A stretch of DNA of 36,415 nucleotides from Proteobacteria bacterium UBA981 (GTDB lineage Bacteria > Pseudomonadota > Gammaproteobacteria > Ga0077536). Below the pieces are notes generated by a model, which worked only from the letters and a program-made list of their open reading frames with translations, was not told where the DNA came from and ran no database searches. The DNA lies in NCBI GenBank assembly GCA_002292285.1, contig DBBP01000005.1, positions 1 to 36,415 of the forward strand, in the 5' to 3' direction. Shown here one piece after another: positions 25,354-32,851 of the stretch. Made by a program: the position numbers and the translations under genes. Positions within the stretch are counted from its first letter, which is position 1. Every line of letters starts with the position of its first letter.

Positions 25354-25927
25354 CCAGTGTGGGTCCGAGCAAATCGTCTGGCGCGTCCCTGCCGATGACA
25401 ACCGGCCGCGCCACATCTGTGACGATTGCGACGAGATCTTCTATTCGAACCCGAACATCGTCGCCGGGTGTGTACCCATTTGGGAAGACCAGATCTTGTT
25501 GTGTAAACGCGCCATTGAGCCTCGTTACGGGTGGTGGACGTTACCCGCCGGGTTCATGGAAAACGGTGAGACGACTGCCGAAGCGGCAGCTCGGGAAACC
25601 TGGGAGGAGGCCTGCGCCAAGGTAACGGTCGGCGAGCTCTACGCGATTTTCAATTTGCCACAGATCAATCAGGTCTACATGATGTTTTTGGCGGACATGC
25701 CGGAGCTGGAGTTTGCAGCTGGCTCGGAAAGCCTTGAGTGCAGATTGTATAGCGAGCACGAAATACCGTGGCCGGAGCTTGCCTTTCCGACGATCACGCA
25801 TACATTGAAGTTCTATTTCGAAGACCGCAGAAAAGGTGATTTCCACCAGCACTTTGGTGACATCGTGCGCGACGGGCAGGACACGACTTTTCTGGCGCGG
25901 CGCAAAGCCGAAGCCGCTCCCGGCTAG
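25340..25927 (+). CDS. Zinc-ribbon Nudix hydrolase
   Basis: Hydrolyses a nucleoside diphosphate derivative; the substrate is not deducible. The ATG at 25340 overlaps tesA and gives 195 residues. An N-terminal C4 ribbon has C4, C7, C27 and C30. The Nudix box runs from G71 to E90 with E77, R85, E86, E89 and E90; the usual glycine after EE is C92. The upstream in-frame extension lacks conserved sequence and lies within tesA. The ribbon recalls NADH pyrophosphatase NudC, but the rest is shorter. Confidence 0.9.
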   Translation: MKFCSQCGSEQIVWRVPADDNRPRHICDDCDEIFYSNPNIVAGCVPIWEDQILLCKRAIEPRYGWWTLPAGFMENGETTAEAAARETWEEACAKVTVGELYAIFNLPQINQVYMMFLADMPELEFAAGSESLECRLYSEHEIPWPELAFPTITHTLKFYFEDRRKGDFHQHFGDIVRDGQDTTFLARRKAEAAPG

Positions 25928-26330
25928 TTGTTCGCCGAGCATTAGCCCGGTCGGCGACCTTCACTGGTGCGGCTTTGGGCGATGAAATATTTCCGATTAG
26001 CCCATACAACAAGCGCGATTCTTCTGTGATCAAACCTTATGGCTCGGACCAAGCGTAAGAAACTTTTCACTAGAAAGTGGGCCCCGGTTGAATTGGAGAT
26101 TGAAATATTCGAGGCCGACCACACGGCATAATCGAAGAAACCGGAGCGCGTCGTCATGGTGCGCGCCGTACCTGATCACCTACCTGAGAATTTCGTATTG
26201 TTATCCGATAGCAAAGTTCGCGACATGCTCTCCGGGGCGGGGGGGAGGACTTGCCCGAAAAAGTCGCTCGCCCCGAAAGTGGCCAGAATTCTCATGGCGT
26301 TTTACCAACAAGCTTGAGGTCAACATCAAG
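25928..26330. other. 403-base gap with only weak small ORFs
   Basis: Between the Nudix and HIT genes. Two plus-strand ORFs in the same frame are visible: 26039-26131 (30 codons, MARTKRKKLF start) and 26156-26317 (53 codons), separated by a TAA and eight codons. Neither has a good ribosome binding site or a family I recognise. They may be a decayed gene or chance. The true HIT start at 26331 excludes reading further upstream. Confidence 0.4.
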
Positions 26331-26675
26331 ATGACAGACAAAACACTCTTTGAACGCATCATCGACCGCGAGATCCCTGCGGATATCGTGTACGAAGATG
26401 AACAATGCATCGCTTTTCGGGACGTCAATCCGCAAGCCCCGATGCATATTCTGGTCTGCCCGAAAAAACCCCTTGCGATGGTCTCAGTTGCGGGCGCTGA
26501 AGATGCGAGCTTGCTTGGCCAGTTAATGCTGAGAGCAGCTCAGATTGCTGATGAGCAAGGCTACAAGGACGCCTTTCGTCTGGTTATCAACAATGGTGCA
26601 GCAGTAGGTCAGACCGTATTCCATATCCACGTGCACTTGCTTGGTGGGCGCAGTTTTACCTGGCCGCCGGGCTGA
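26331..26675 (+). CDS. HIT family protein (HinT type)
   Basis: Histidine triad hydrolase of purine phosphoramidates and related adenylates. The ATG at 26331 gives 114 residues, the size of HinT. The N-terminus MTDKTLFERIIDREIPADIV is typical, and the catalytic triad HIHVH has H98, H100 and H102, followed by LLGGR. In-frame upstream codons add a long unconserved tail and are rejected. It converges on rho. Confidence 0.95.
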   Translation: MTDKTLFERIIDREIPADIVYEDEQCIAFRDVNPQAPMHILVCPKKPLAMVSVAGAEDASLLGQLMLRAAQIADEQGYKDAFRLVINNGAAVGQTVFHIHVHLLGGRSFTWPPG

Positions 26676-26842
26676 GTTGCAGGTGGAAGGTTAATAAGGC
26701 GGTCTGCCGCGGGCTGATTAGCCAGCGATATGTCGGGACATCAGCAGTTCAAAGGCCCCAGGTTTGGGCGGGGAAATAGCGCGCGATGTTTTGTCTGGCG
26801 GCGTAGGGCGTGGTGCAATCCGCAGCGGCGTTAAGTTCGCCG

Positions 26843-28099
26843 CTAGCGCTTCATGCTGTCGAAGAATTCTGCGTTGTTTTTCGTTGCTTTGAGTCGTTCG
26901 AGCAGGAATTCCATCGCGGCGATTTCTTCCATCGGATGCAGAAGTTTCCGCAGTATCCAGATTTTTTGTAGTTCGTCAGCCTTGGTGAGGATTTCTTCGC
27001 GTCGAGTTCCTGAGCGATTGATGTTGACCGCCGGAAAGATTCGTTTCTCCGAGATCTTACGATCCAGATGCACTTCCATGTTGCCGGTGCCCTTGAACTC
27101 TTCGTAAATCACGTCATCCATCCGCGAACCCGTTTCAACCAGCGCAGTTGCGATGATGGTCAGACTTCCGCCTTCTTCGATGTTTCGCGCCGCGCCGAAG
27201 AAACGTTTCGGGCGCTGGAGGGCGTTTGCGTCGACGCCGCCGGTCAGCACCTTGCCGGAAGATGGCACGACAGTGTTGTAGGCCCGCGCGAGTCGGGTGA
27301 TCGAGTCGAGCAATATAATTACGTTAAGTTTGTGTTCGACCAGCCGCTTGGCTTTCTCGATAACCATCTCCGCGACCTGAACGTGGCGGCTTGCCGGTTC
27401 GTCAAACGTGCTGGAAATCACTTCCCCTCGGACTGAACGTTTCATTTCCGTCACTTCTTCAGGACGTTCGTCGATGAGGAGGACGATGAGATAGCAGTCC
27501 GGATGATTGACATTCAGTGAATGCGCAATGCTCTGCAGCATCATGGTTTTGCCGGCTTTAGGTGGCGAGATCACCAGACCGCGTTGACCTTTCCCGATTG
27601 GTGATGCCAAGTCGATAACACGAGGGGTCAAGTCTTCGGTGCTGCCATTCCCAAGTTCCAGCTGCAAGCGTTCTTGCGGGAATAACGGTGTGAGGTTCTC
27701 AAACAGTACTTTGTTCTTGGCGTTCTCCGGCGGTTCGAAATTAATTTCGCCCACTTTGAGCAGCGCAAAGTAACGTTCGCCATCCTTCGGTGGGCGAATC
27801 TTGCCCGCAATGGTATCGCCGGTGCGTAAGCTGAAGCGTCTGATCTGGCTCGGGGATACATAGATATCGTCCGGTCCCGCGAGATAAGAGCTGTCGGCTG
27901 AACGTAGAAACCCGAAGCCATCCTGAAGGATTTCCAGCACACCGTCGCCGGAAATGTCTTCGCCCTTCTTCGCGTGGGCTTTCAGGATGCTGAAAATGAC
28001 GTCTTGTTTGCGCGAGCGCGCAACGCCGTCGAGACCCATGTCGTCAGCAATGTCGACGAGTTCGGAAGCTGGTTTTTGTTTTAGTTCGGTCAGATTCAT
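26843..28099 (-). CDS. rho: Transcription termination factor Rho
   Basis: Hexameric RNA-dependent helicase that ends transcription at rho-dependent sites. The ATG at 28099 gives 418 residues starting MNLTELKQKPASEL, the conserved start (419 in E. coli). An RNA-binding cold-shock-like domain (GFGFLRSADSSYLAGPDDIYVSPSQ) precedes the ATPase domain with Walker A PPKAGKT near 178-184, Walker B VIILLDSITRLARA and the Q/R loop segments (GGVDANAL, EEFKGTGNME). Upstream codons up to 28162 are in frame but unconserved. It follows trxA, as in E. coli. A seven-base inverted repeat (26824-26844) overlaps its stop. Confidence 0.98.
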   Translation of the reverse strand: MNLTELKQKPASELVDIADDMGLDGVARSRKQDVIFSILKAHAKKGEDISGDGVLEILQDGFGFLRSADSSYLAGPDDIYVSPSQIRRFSLRTGDTIAGKIRPPKDGERYFALLKVGEINFEPPENAKNKVLFENLTPLFPQERLQLELGNGSTEDLTPRVIDLASPIGKGQRGLVISPPKAGKTMMLQSIAHSLNVNHPDCYLIVLLIDERPEEVTEMKRSVRGEVISSTFDEPASRHVQVAEMVIEKAKRLVEHKLNVIILLDSITRLARAYNTVVPSSGKVLTGGVDANALQRPKRFFGAARNIEEGGSLTIIATALVETGSRMDDVIYEEFKGTGNMEVHLDRKISEKRIFPAVNINRSGTRREEILTKADELQKIWILRKLLHPMEEIAAMEFLLERLKATKNNAEFFDSMKR

Positions 28100-28274
28100 C
28101 ATGAAGTTTGCAGGTGAGATTGAATCACGCGTGATGCGCACACGGCGCGATGAGGTGGACAAGATTGAGTGCGGTGGAGATGAGGCCCGTCAGGTAGTTT
28201 GAGCCTGTGGTGAAAACGATAGCACGCCACTTGGACGTCGTCTACCTTCGCTCACAGTCAGGATATGGGAAGTA

Positions 28275-28299
28275 TGTCGGCAGCTTTGGGCCGCCGACA
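28275..28299 (-). other. Hairpin after trxA
   Basis: Stem TGTCGGC/GCCGACA extended by two further pairs across one mismatch, with a five-base loop, ten bases after the trxA stop. No T run follows on the minus strand, so it is not a typical intrinsic terminator. It may only partly end trxA transcription before rho. Confidence 0.4.
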
Positions 28300-28309
28300 G
28301 TATTTTCGA

Positions 28310-28636
28310 CTAAACGTTGCTGTCGATGAACGCCGTGAGTTGAGATTTCGTGAGTGCGCCGACATGGGTGGCAACGATGTTGCCCTCTTTGAAAAGCATT
28401 AAAGTTGGCACGCCGCGGATACCGTACTTCATCGACGTTGCCTGATTCTGGTCCACGTCGAGCTTCGCAATCTTAATTTTATCGACGTACTCGTCGGAGA
28501 CTTCCTCCAGAATTGGGGCGATCATTTTGCATGGTCCGCACCATTCCGCCCAGTAATCAACCAGTACCGGCGTTTCAGATTGCAGAACGTCCGAATCAAA
28601 GGAATCGTCCGTCACGTAAACCATTTTCTCGCTCAT
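28310..28636 (-). CDS. trxA: Thioredoxin TrxA
   Basis: Cytoplasmic dithiol reductase of ribonucleotide reductase and other proteins. The ATG at 28634-28636 gives 108 residues, the E. coli length. The active site is WCGPC with C33 and C36, followed by KMIAPIL; GVPTLMLF has the cis-proline. The in-frame extension to 28993 is unconserved. It lies 210 bases before rho on the same strand. Confidence 0.98.
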   Translation of the reverse strand: MSEKMVYVTDDSFDSDVLQSETPVLVDYWAEWCGPCKMIAPILEEVSDEYVDKIKIAKLDVDQNQATSMKYGIRGVPTLMLFKEGNIVATHVGALTKSQLTAFIDSNV

Positions 28637-28989
28637 CAGGTGGAACATCTCACATTTGTTGGTGGGCAGGCATTTTCGACCGATCCCAAACTTAAATGCA
28701 AGCGAGGGCCGCTGCGTTCGATCGCGCCGATGAGCAGGACACTTTGCCGCTGGCGCGCGCTGGCTGGTCGGATAACATAGCGGTCGCCGGGAGCTCGAAC
28801 TGTGGGGGTAATCGCGCCGGCCGCGACTTCTCCGGAGCTCTCGAAGGATGCGCCGATAGCAAGTGAAGCTGCGCGGGTGAGTAGGGCTAACAGATCCGGA
28901 TCGAGTCCGGAAGTCAGGCGCTCGGACAGGACCCAGGCCCGCAAAGCGTCCCCAAGATGAGTTCTCCGTCGGGAGTCGAAAATGAACAA
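28636..28989 (-). CDS. Uncertain hypothetical ORF between lptM and trxA
   Basis: A 117-codon frame begins with TTG at 28989 and ends with TGA at 28636-28638, sharing one base with the trxA ATG (TGATG). Residues include LRAWVLSERLTSGLDPDLLALL and a polar C-terminus. I know no family for it. The TTG has only a poor ribosome binding site and the start overlaps lptM by eight bases on the other strand. The coupled stop-start and ordinary codon use are the only points in favour. Frataxin (cyaY) is usual at this place in E. coli and Pseudomonas, but none of its motifs appear here. If it is not real, 28637-28981 is a gap. Confidence 0.25.
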   Translation of the reverse strand: MFIFDSRRRTHLGDALRAWVLSERLTSGLDPDLLALLTRAASLAIGASFESSGEVAAGAITPTVRAPGDRYVIRPASARQRQSVLLIGAIERSGPRLHLSLGSVENACPPTNVRCST

Positions 28990-29116
28990 ACAAATACTCG
29001 TGTCAGTTCTGTTTGCTGTGCTGATCTCGATTGCGTTGCAAGCTTGCGGACAAAAAGGACCGCTCTATTTGCCGGATGAGCCGCAACACGAACAAGAGCA
29101 GGACGACTCGGAATGA
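28982..29116 (+). CDS. lptM: LPS-assembly lipoprotein LptM (YifL)
   Basis: Short lipoprotein that helps LptD mature in LPS export. The 44-residue ORF starts with ATG at 28982 after GGGAG. It has a hydrophobic signal (LVSVLFAVLISIALQAC) with a lipobox ending at C22, then the family signature GQKGPLYLP and an acidic tail. The stop TGA is directly followed by the lysA ATG. Position before lysA matches Pseudomonas lppL-lysA and E. coli yifL-dapF. Confidence 0.9.
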   Translation: MNKQILVSVLFAVLISIALQACGQKGPLYLPDEPQHEQEQDDSE

Positions 29117-30394
29117 ATGATTGGACGAGCGCGAGAATTGGCGATGCGATGTGACTACCACAACGGCTTTCTACAGGTAGAAGACTGCGACCTTGGTGCT
29201 ATTGCATCCGAAGTTGGAACGCCATGCTTTGTCTACTCTCGCCACGCATTGGAGCAAGCCTGGCAGGACTATGACGGTGCTTTCGGCACCCGTAAGCATC
29301 GTATCTGCTACGCGGTTAAAGCCAACGACAACCTTTCCGTTCTCAAGGCACTGCAAGGGGTTGGCGCGTCTTTCGACATCGTTTCGGGAGGCGAACTCGA
29401 GCGCGCGCTTGCTATCGGCGCGGCGCCCTCAGACCTGGTGTTTTCAGGAGTAGGCAAGAGCGAGGCGGAAATCCAGCGCGCACTTGAATGCGGGATTGGC
29501 TGTATCAATATCGAGTCGGTTGCTGAAGTAGAGCGCGTGGCAATTATCGCAAAGCGCTTGGCAGTGCAGGTGGATGTCGCGCTACGCGTAAATCCGGATG
29601 TGGATGCGCAAACGCATCCCTACATCTCGACTGGCCTGAAAGAAAACAAATTTGGCATCCCGATAGATGCAGCCATTGCGGTCTACCAGCGGGTCGCTGA
29701 CCTACCCCAGTTGCGGGCCACAGGGATTGCGTGTCACATCGGCTCACAGCTGACCTCCATTGCGCCCGTCGTTGAAGCGGTCACGCAAGTCGTCCGGATC
29801 GCCGAGGCATTGGCAGTTGCAGGGATGCCGCTTGAGCACATCGACGTTGGCGGTGGTTTGGGCATCCGCTATGAAGAGGAACAGCCTCCCCCGGTTGCCG
29901 AATTAGTCGCCGCAATGACCCGCGCTATTCCGGAACGCTACACGGTTGTGATGGAACCGGGCCGCTCAATTGTCGGTAAAGCCGGGCTGATGCTGACGCG
30001 GGTGGAGTACGTCAAGCCGAATGAGAACCGTGATTTCGTGATTGTCGATGCCGCCATGAACGATCTCCTGCGACCTTCGCTCTACGATGCCTGGCATGAG
30101 GTCCGGCCCTATGCCGAAGCTTCTGGCGGTGAGGCCGTGCGCTGCGATCTGGTCGGTCCGGTGTGTGAGTCCGGTGATTGGCTGGCAAAAGATCGCACAT
30201 TAGCTGTTCGGCCAGGTGACCTTCTCGCAGTACTCGATACAGGGGCCTATGGATTCGTGATGTCATCCAATTACAATGCGCGGCGACGGCCGCCTGAAAT
30301 TCTGGTCGAGGGTGCTTCGTTTCGGGTCATCCGGGCTCGCGAGACGTTTAATGAACTCCTCGCGAATGAGCGCGCCCATTTGATCGAAAAATAG
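29117..30394 (+). CDS. lysA: Diaminopimelate decarboxylase LysA
   Basis: PLP enzyme that makes lysine from meso-diaminopimelate. The 425 residues have K68 (the PLP lysine in YAVKAN), the HIGSQL segment, the GGG loop (DVGGGLGIRY), EPGRSIVGKAG and the late GPVCESGDWLAK with the conserved cysteine and glutamate. The ATG at 29117 follows the lptM stop directly. MRCDYHNG further in is an alternative start. The stop is at the first base before the nitrogen control region. Confidence 0.97.
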   Translation: MIGRARELAMRCDYHNGFLQVEDCDLGAIASEVGTPCFVYSRHALEQAWQDYDGAFGTRKHRICYAVKANDNLSVLKALQGVGASFDIVSGGELERALAIGAAPSDLVFSGVGKSEAEIQRALECGIGCINIESVAEVERVAIIAKRLAVQVDVALRVNPDVDAQTHPYISTGLKENKFGIPIDAAIAVYQRVADLPQLRATGIACHIGSQLTSIAPVVEAVTQVVRIAEALAVAGMPLEHIDVGGGLGIRYEEEQPPPVAELVAAMTRAIPERYTVVMEPGRSIVGKAGLMLTRVEYVKPNENRDFVIVDAAMNDLLRPSLYDAWHEVRPYAEASGGEAVRCDLVGPVCESGDWLAKDRTLAVRPGDLLAVLDTGAYGFVMSSNYNARRRPPEILVEGASFRVIRARETFNELLANERAHLIEK

Positions 30395-30409
30395 GCACCA
30401 CGGTGGTGC
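30395..30409 (+). promoter_or_regulatory. NtrC enhancer site 1 upstream of glnA
   Basis: GCACC-ACGGT-GGTGC, an exact match to the GCACC-N5-GGTGC NtrC dyad. It starts one base after the lysA stop, about 115 bases upstream of the predicted start of transcription. It pairs with the second site 31 bases downstream (three turns), the arrangement of the E. coli glnA enhancers. Confidence 0.85.
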
Positions 30410-30425
30410 GGTGGATGCCTGGAAC

Positions 30426-30440
30426 GCACCGTGATGGTGC
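30426..30440 (+). promoter_or_regulatory. NtrC enhancer site 2 upstream of glnA
   Basis: GCACC-GTGAT-GGTGC, an exact NtrC dyad centred 31 bases from site 1, on the same helix face and about 84 bases upstream of the predicted start. Two sites in this spacing allow cooperative binding of GlnG oligomers. Confidence 0.85.
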
Positions 30441-30490
30441 AAAGACGCGCTACAAGCGCTCCAGGCGTCCGCAATACAAAGGCTTATCGT

Positions 30491-30506
30491 TGGCACGTAT
30501 CGTGCT
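30491..30506 (+). promoter_or_regulatory. Sigma-54 promoter of glnA
   Basis: TGGCAC at 30491-30496 and GTGCT at 30502-30506 form -24 and -12 elements, with the invariant GG and GC separated by ten bases as required. The -12 element has one change (GTGC for TTGC). Transcription would start near 30517, giving a leader of about 109 bases. It is downstream of two NtrC sites and upstream of glnA, so GlnG with RpoN should activate it at low nitrogen. Confidence 0.8.
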
Positions 30507-30625
30507 CGCTGTATGCGTATCAGGAATCGGTGCGCTGCGAGAGTACGCATTTGAATCGCGGCGGTAGGAACATCAACCAAAGATTCGAGAAACACCAAAC
30601 AGTGCAGTGTTGGAGGAGCATTTAG

Positions 30626-32035
30626 ATGTCAATTGAGAGCGTTTTGAAAACTATCGAAGAAGAGGACGTGGTCTTCGCCGATATTCGATTCACGGATACC
30701 AAGGGTAAGGAGCAGCACGTTACAGTTCCTGTTCGTGAAATTACCGAAGAATTTTTTGAAGAAGGCAAGATGTTCGACGGCTCTTCGATCGCCGGTTGGA
30801 AAGGCATCAACGAGTCCGACATGATTCTCATGCCGGACGCCGACACCGCTGTCATGGACCCATTTTTCGAAGACAGAACCATAAATATCCGCTGTGATGT
30901 GGTCGAACCAACCACCGGTGAAGGCTACGGTCGCTGCCCGCGCTCTGCGGCAAAGCGCGCCGAAGCTTATTTGCTCGCCTCGGGTGTCGCCGACACAGCG
31001 TACTTCGGACCCGAGCCCGAGTTCTTCGTATTTGACAGTGTGCAGTGGTCGAACGGGATGAAAGGCGCGTCGTACGCGATCGATTCCGATGAGGCTGGAT
31101 GGAACTCGGACAAAGTATTTGAAGATGGCAATATCGGCCATCGGCCCGGCGTTAAGGGCGGCTATTTCCCGGTACCGCCGGTCGATTCACTCCAGGACAT
31201 GCGCTCAACCATGTGTCTGGTGATGGAGGAAATGGGCGTTCAGACTGAGGTCCATCATCATGAGGTGGCGACTGCCGGCCAGTGTGAGATTGGTACGCTT
31301 TTCGACACTCTCGTGCGTCGCGCCGATACCCTCCAGATCCTGAAATATGTGGTACACAACGTCGCCCATGGTTACGGCAAAACGGCGACGTTCATGCCCA
31401 AACCTCTGGTCGGCGATAACGGTAACGGGATGCACGTCCATCAATCTTTGACGAAAGATGGTCAGAATCTATTCGCTGGTGACGGCTATGGAGGCTTGTC
31501 CGAAACTGCACTGCACTACGTTGGCGGCATTATCAAACATGCTCGCGCTATCAATGCTTTCGCAAACGGCAGCACGAATAGCTACAAGCGACTCGTACCG
31601 GGATTCGAGGCACCGACGTTCCTCGCCTATTCGGCACGTAATCGGTCCGCCTCCGTGCGTATCCCATGGGTTTCCAGCCCGAAGGCTCGCCGTATCGAAG
31701 TCCGTTTCCCGGATTCAAGTGGCAACCCGTACTTCACTTTCGTCGCGCTGATGATGGCTGGTGTTGACGGGATTCTGAACAAGATTGACCCGGGTGCGCC
31801 GATGGACAAGGATCTTTACGATTTGTCCTCAGAAGAGTCCAAAGGGATCCCGACAGTCTGTTCGGATCTGGAACAAGCTCTCCAGGCGCTTGATGCAGAT
31901 CGCGGGTTCCTGAAGGCAGGTGGCGTACTGACCGATGACGCGATTGATGCGTACATCGCGCTCAAGATGGAAGAGGTGACGACTCTGCAAATGTCCACGC
32001 ACCCCGCCGAGTTCGAGATGTACTACAGCGTCTGA
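30626..32035 (+). CDS. glnA: Glutamine synthetase, type I
   Basis: Dodecameric enzyme that makes glutamine from glutamate, ammonia and ATP. The 469 residues equal the E. coli length. The beta-grasp start has the signature FDGSSIAGWKGI, the catalytic domain includes NGNGMHVHQSL and NRSASVRIP, and the adenylylation site is Y398 in DKDLYDL, so it is probably regulated by GlnE. GGAGG precedes the ATG at about eight bases. It is driven by a sigma-54 promoter and ends at a strong terminator. Confidence 0.98.
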   Translation: MSIESVLKTIEEEDVVFADIRFTDTKGKEQHVTVPVREITEEFFEEGKMFDGSSIAGWKGINESDMILMPDADTAVMDPFFEDRTINIRCDVVEPTTGEGYGRCPRSAAKRAEAYLLASGVADTAYFGPEPEFFVFDSVQWSNGMKGASYAIDSDEAGWNSDKVFEDGNIGHRPGVKGGYFPVPPVDSLQDMRSTMCLVMEEMGVQTEVHHHEVATAGQCEIGTLFDTLVRRADTLQILKYVVHNVAHGYGKTATFMPKPLVGDNGNGMHVHQSLTKDGQNLFAGDGYGGLSETALHYVGGIIKHARAINAFANGSTNSYKRLVPGFEAPTFLAYSARNRSASVRIPWVSSPKARRIEVRFPDSSGNPYFTFVALMMAGVDGILNKIDPGAPMDKDLYDLSSEESKGIPTVCSDLEQALQALDADRGFLKAGGVLTDDAIDAYIALKMEEVTTLQMSTHPAEFEMYYSV

Positions 32036-32055
32036 GCAAGAGCGCTGATGAGACT

Positions 32056-32084
32056 AAAGCCCCCGCTTGCGGGGGCTTTTTTTT
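32056..32084 (+). terminator. Intrinsic terminator of glnA
   Basis: AAAGCCCCCGC and GCGGGGGCTTT flank a tight loop and are followed by eight T in a row. This is a strong rho-independent terminator 21 bases after the glnA stop and isolates glnA from the following genes. Confidence 0.95.
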
Positions 32085-32153
32085 GGTAACGGTCGCTAGA
32101 TTTTTCGACCGGCAACGTTACACTGCCAAAATCCCCCGAACCCGGCTGACTCA

Positions 32154-32699
32154 ATGATGCGCTATTCGTTAATCTTGCCGCTAGGATTGCTGCTCGCATG
32201 CTCGACAGTGATGGCCGACGTTTACCGCTGGGTGGACGATGCCGGCAACGTCATATATTCCGATACGGCACGTGACGGTGCGGAGAAGATTCAACTTAAC
32301 GAAACAACGGTCGTTCCCGCGCTGAAACCGCAGCGCCGCAAGCGCGTTACTGAACGAAAAGCGGAAAACGCGTTCGCTGGCTACGATTCTGTCCGCATCA
32401 CCAGCCCAGCTAACGAGGAAACCCTGCGCAATACGACCGGCGTCAACGTCACGGTCGAGGTCGTGCCTGCATTGCAATCCGGCGATCAACTGCAGTTGTA
32501 CTTCGATGGCAAGGCTTACGGTAAACCTAGTTCGCGAACAAATTTCACCGTGTCGGAAGTCGAGCGGGGCAGTCACGACCTGAGCGTCGCCGTGCTTGAC
32601 GTCAGCGGCAGACAACTTAAGCGCTCAGACACCAGTGTGTTTTTCACCCACCGGCGCTCCATCCAGCACGCACCACCAGGTGGTCCAGCGGCACGCTAG
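32154..32699 (+). CDS. DUF4124 domain periplasmic protein
   Basis: Protein of unknown function with a signal peptide (ILPLGLLLACSTVMA, cleaved before D22) and a DUF4124 domain: VYRWVDDAGNVIYSD. The second half (about 80-165) looks like a beta-rich domain (VRITSPANEETLRNTTGVNV, then a hydrophobic SGDQLQLYFDG). Genes of this type often lie between glnA and ntrBC in gammaproteobacteria, so the place is expected. The doublet ATGATG at 32154 leaves the first codon open. Confidence 0.85.
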   Translation: MMRYSLILPLGLLLACSTVMADVYRWVDDAGNVIYSDTARDGAEKIQLNETTVVPALKPQRRKRVTERKAENAFAGYDSVRITSPANEETLRNTTGVNVTVEVVPALQSGDQLQLYFDGKAYGKPSSRTNFTVSEVERGSHDLSVAVLDVSGRQLKRSDTSVFFTHRRSIQHAPPGGPAAR

Positions 32700-32748
32700 T
32701 TGGTCCGATTCTTGCTCCGTATTAGCGGCAGGAACGAGCCGCTCTGAC

Positions 32749-32769
32749 GGCCGCGCGAAACGCGCGGCC
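32749..32769 (+). other. GC-rich hairpin after the DUF4124 gene
   Basis: A perfect nine-base stem GGCCGCGCG-AAA-CGCGCGGCC, 50 bases after the DUF4124 stop, followed by a short T-poor stretch. It is stable but has no T run, so it may be a partial or factor-assisted transcription end before glnL. Confidence 0.5.
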
Positions 32770-32833
32770 AGCTCTTCTGCCGGGGGCCCGGCGTCACATC
32801 TGGGTCCAGATCGCGAGACATCTCACTGGGGTT

Positions 32834-32848
32834 GCACCAAAGTAGTGC
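32834..32848 (+). promoter_or_regulatory. NtrC-like operator at the glnL start
   Basis: GCACC-AAAGT-AGTGC differs from the NtrC dyad GCACC-N5-GGTGC at one base and keeps symmetric GCAC/GTGC ends. It ends three bases before the glnL ATG. In E. coli NtrC represses the glnL promoter through a site there, so this may be an autoregulatory operator; it could equally block translation start if read as RNA. Function is inferred. Confidence 0.55.
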
Positions 32849-32851
32849 GAA

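Noticed and set aside
26088..26330. Upstream extension of the HIT protein
   Set aside because: Unconserved basic sequence; family length and motif start fit the ATG at 26331.
28275..28299. Intrinsic terminator of trxA
   Set aside because: The stem is good but there is no T run on the minus strand; kept only as a hairpin.
28639..28993. Upstream in-frame extension of trxA to 227 residues
   Set aside because: The added segment is arginine-rich, unconserved and overlaps lptM; the ATG at 28636 gives the canonical thioredoxin.
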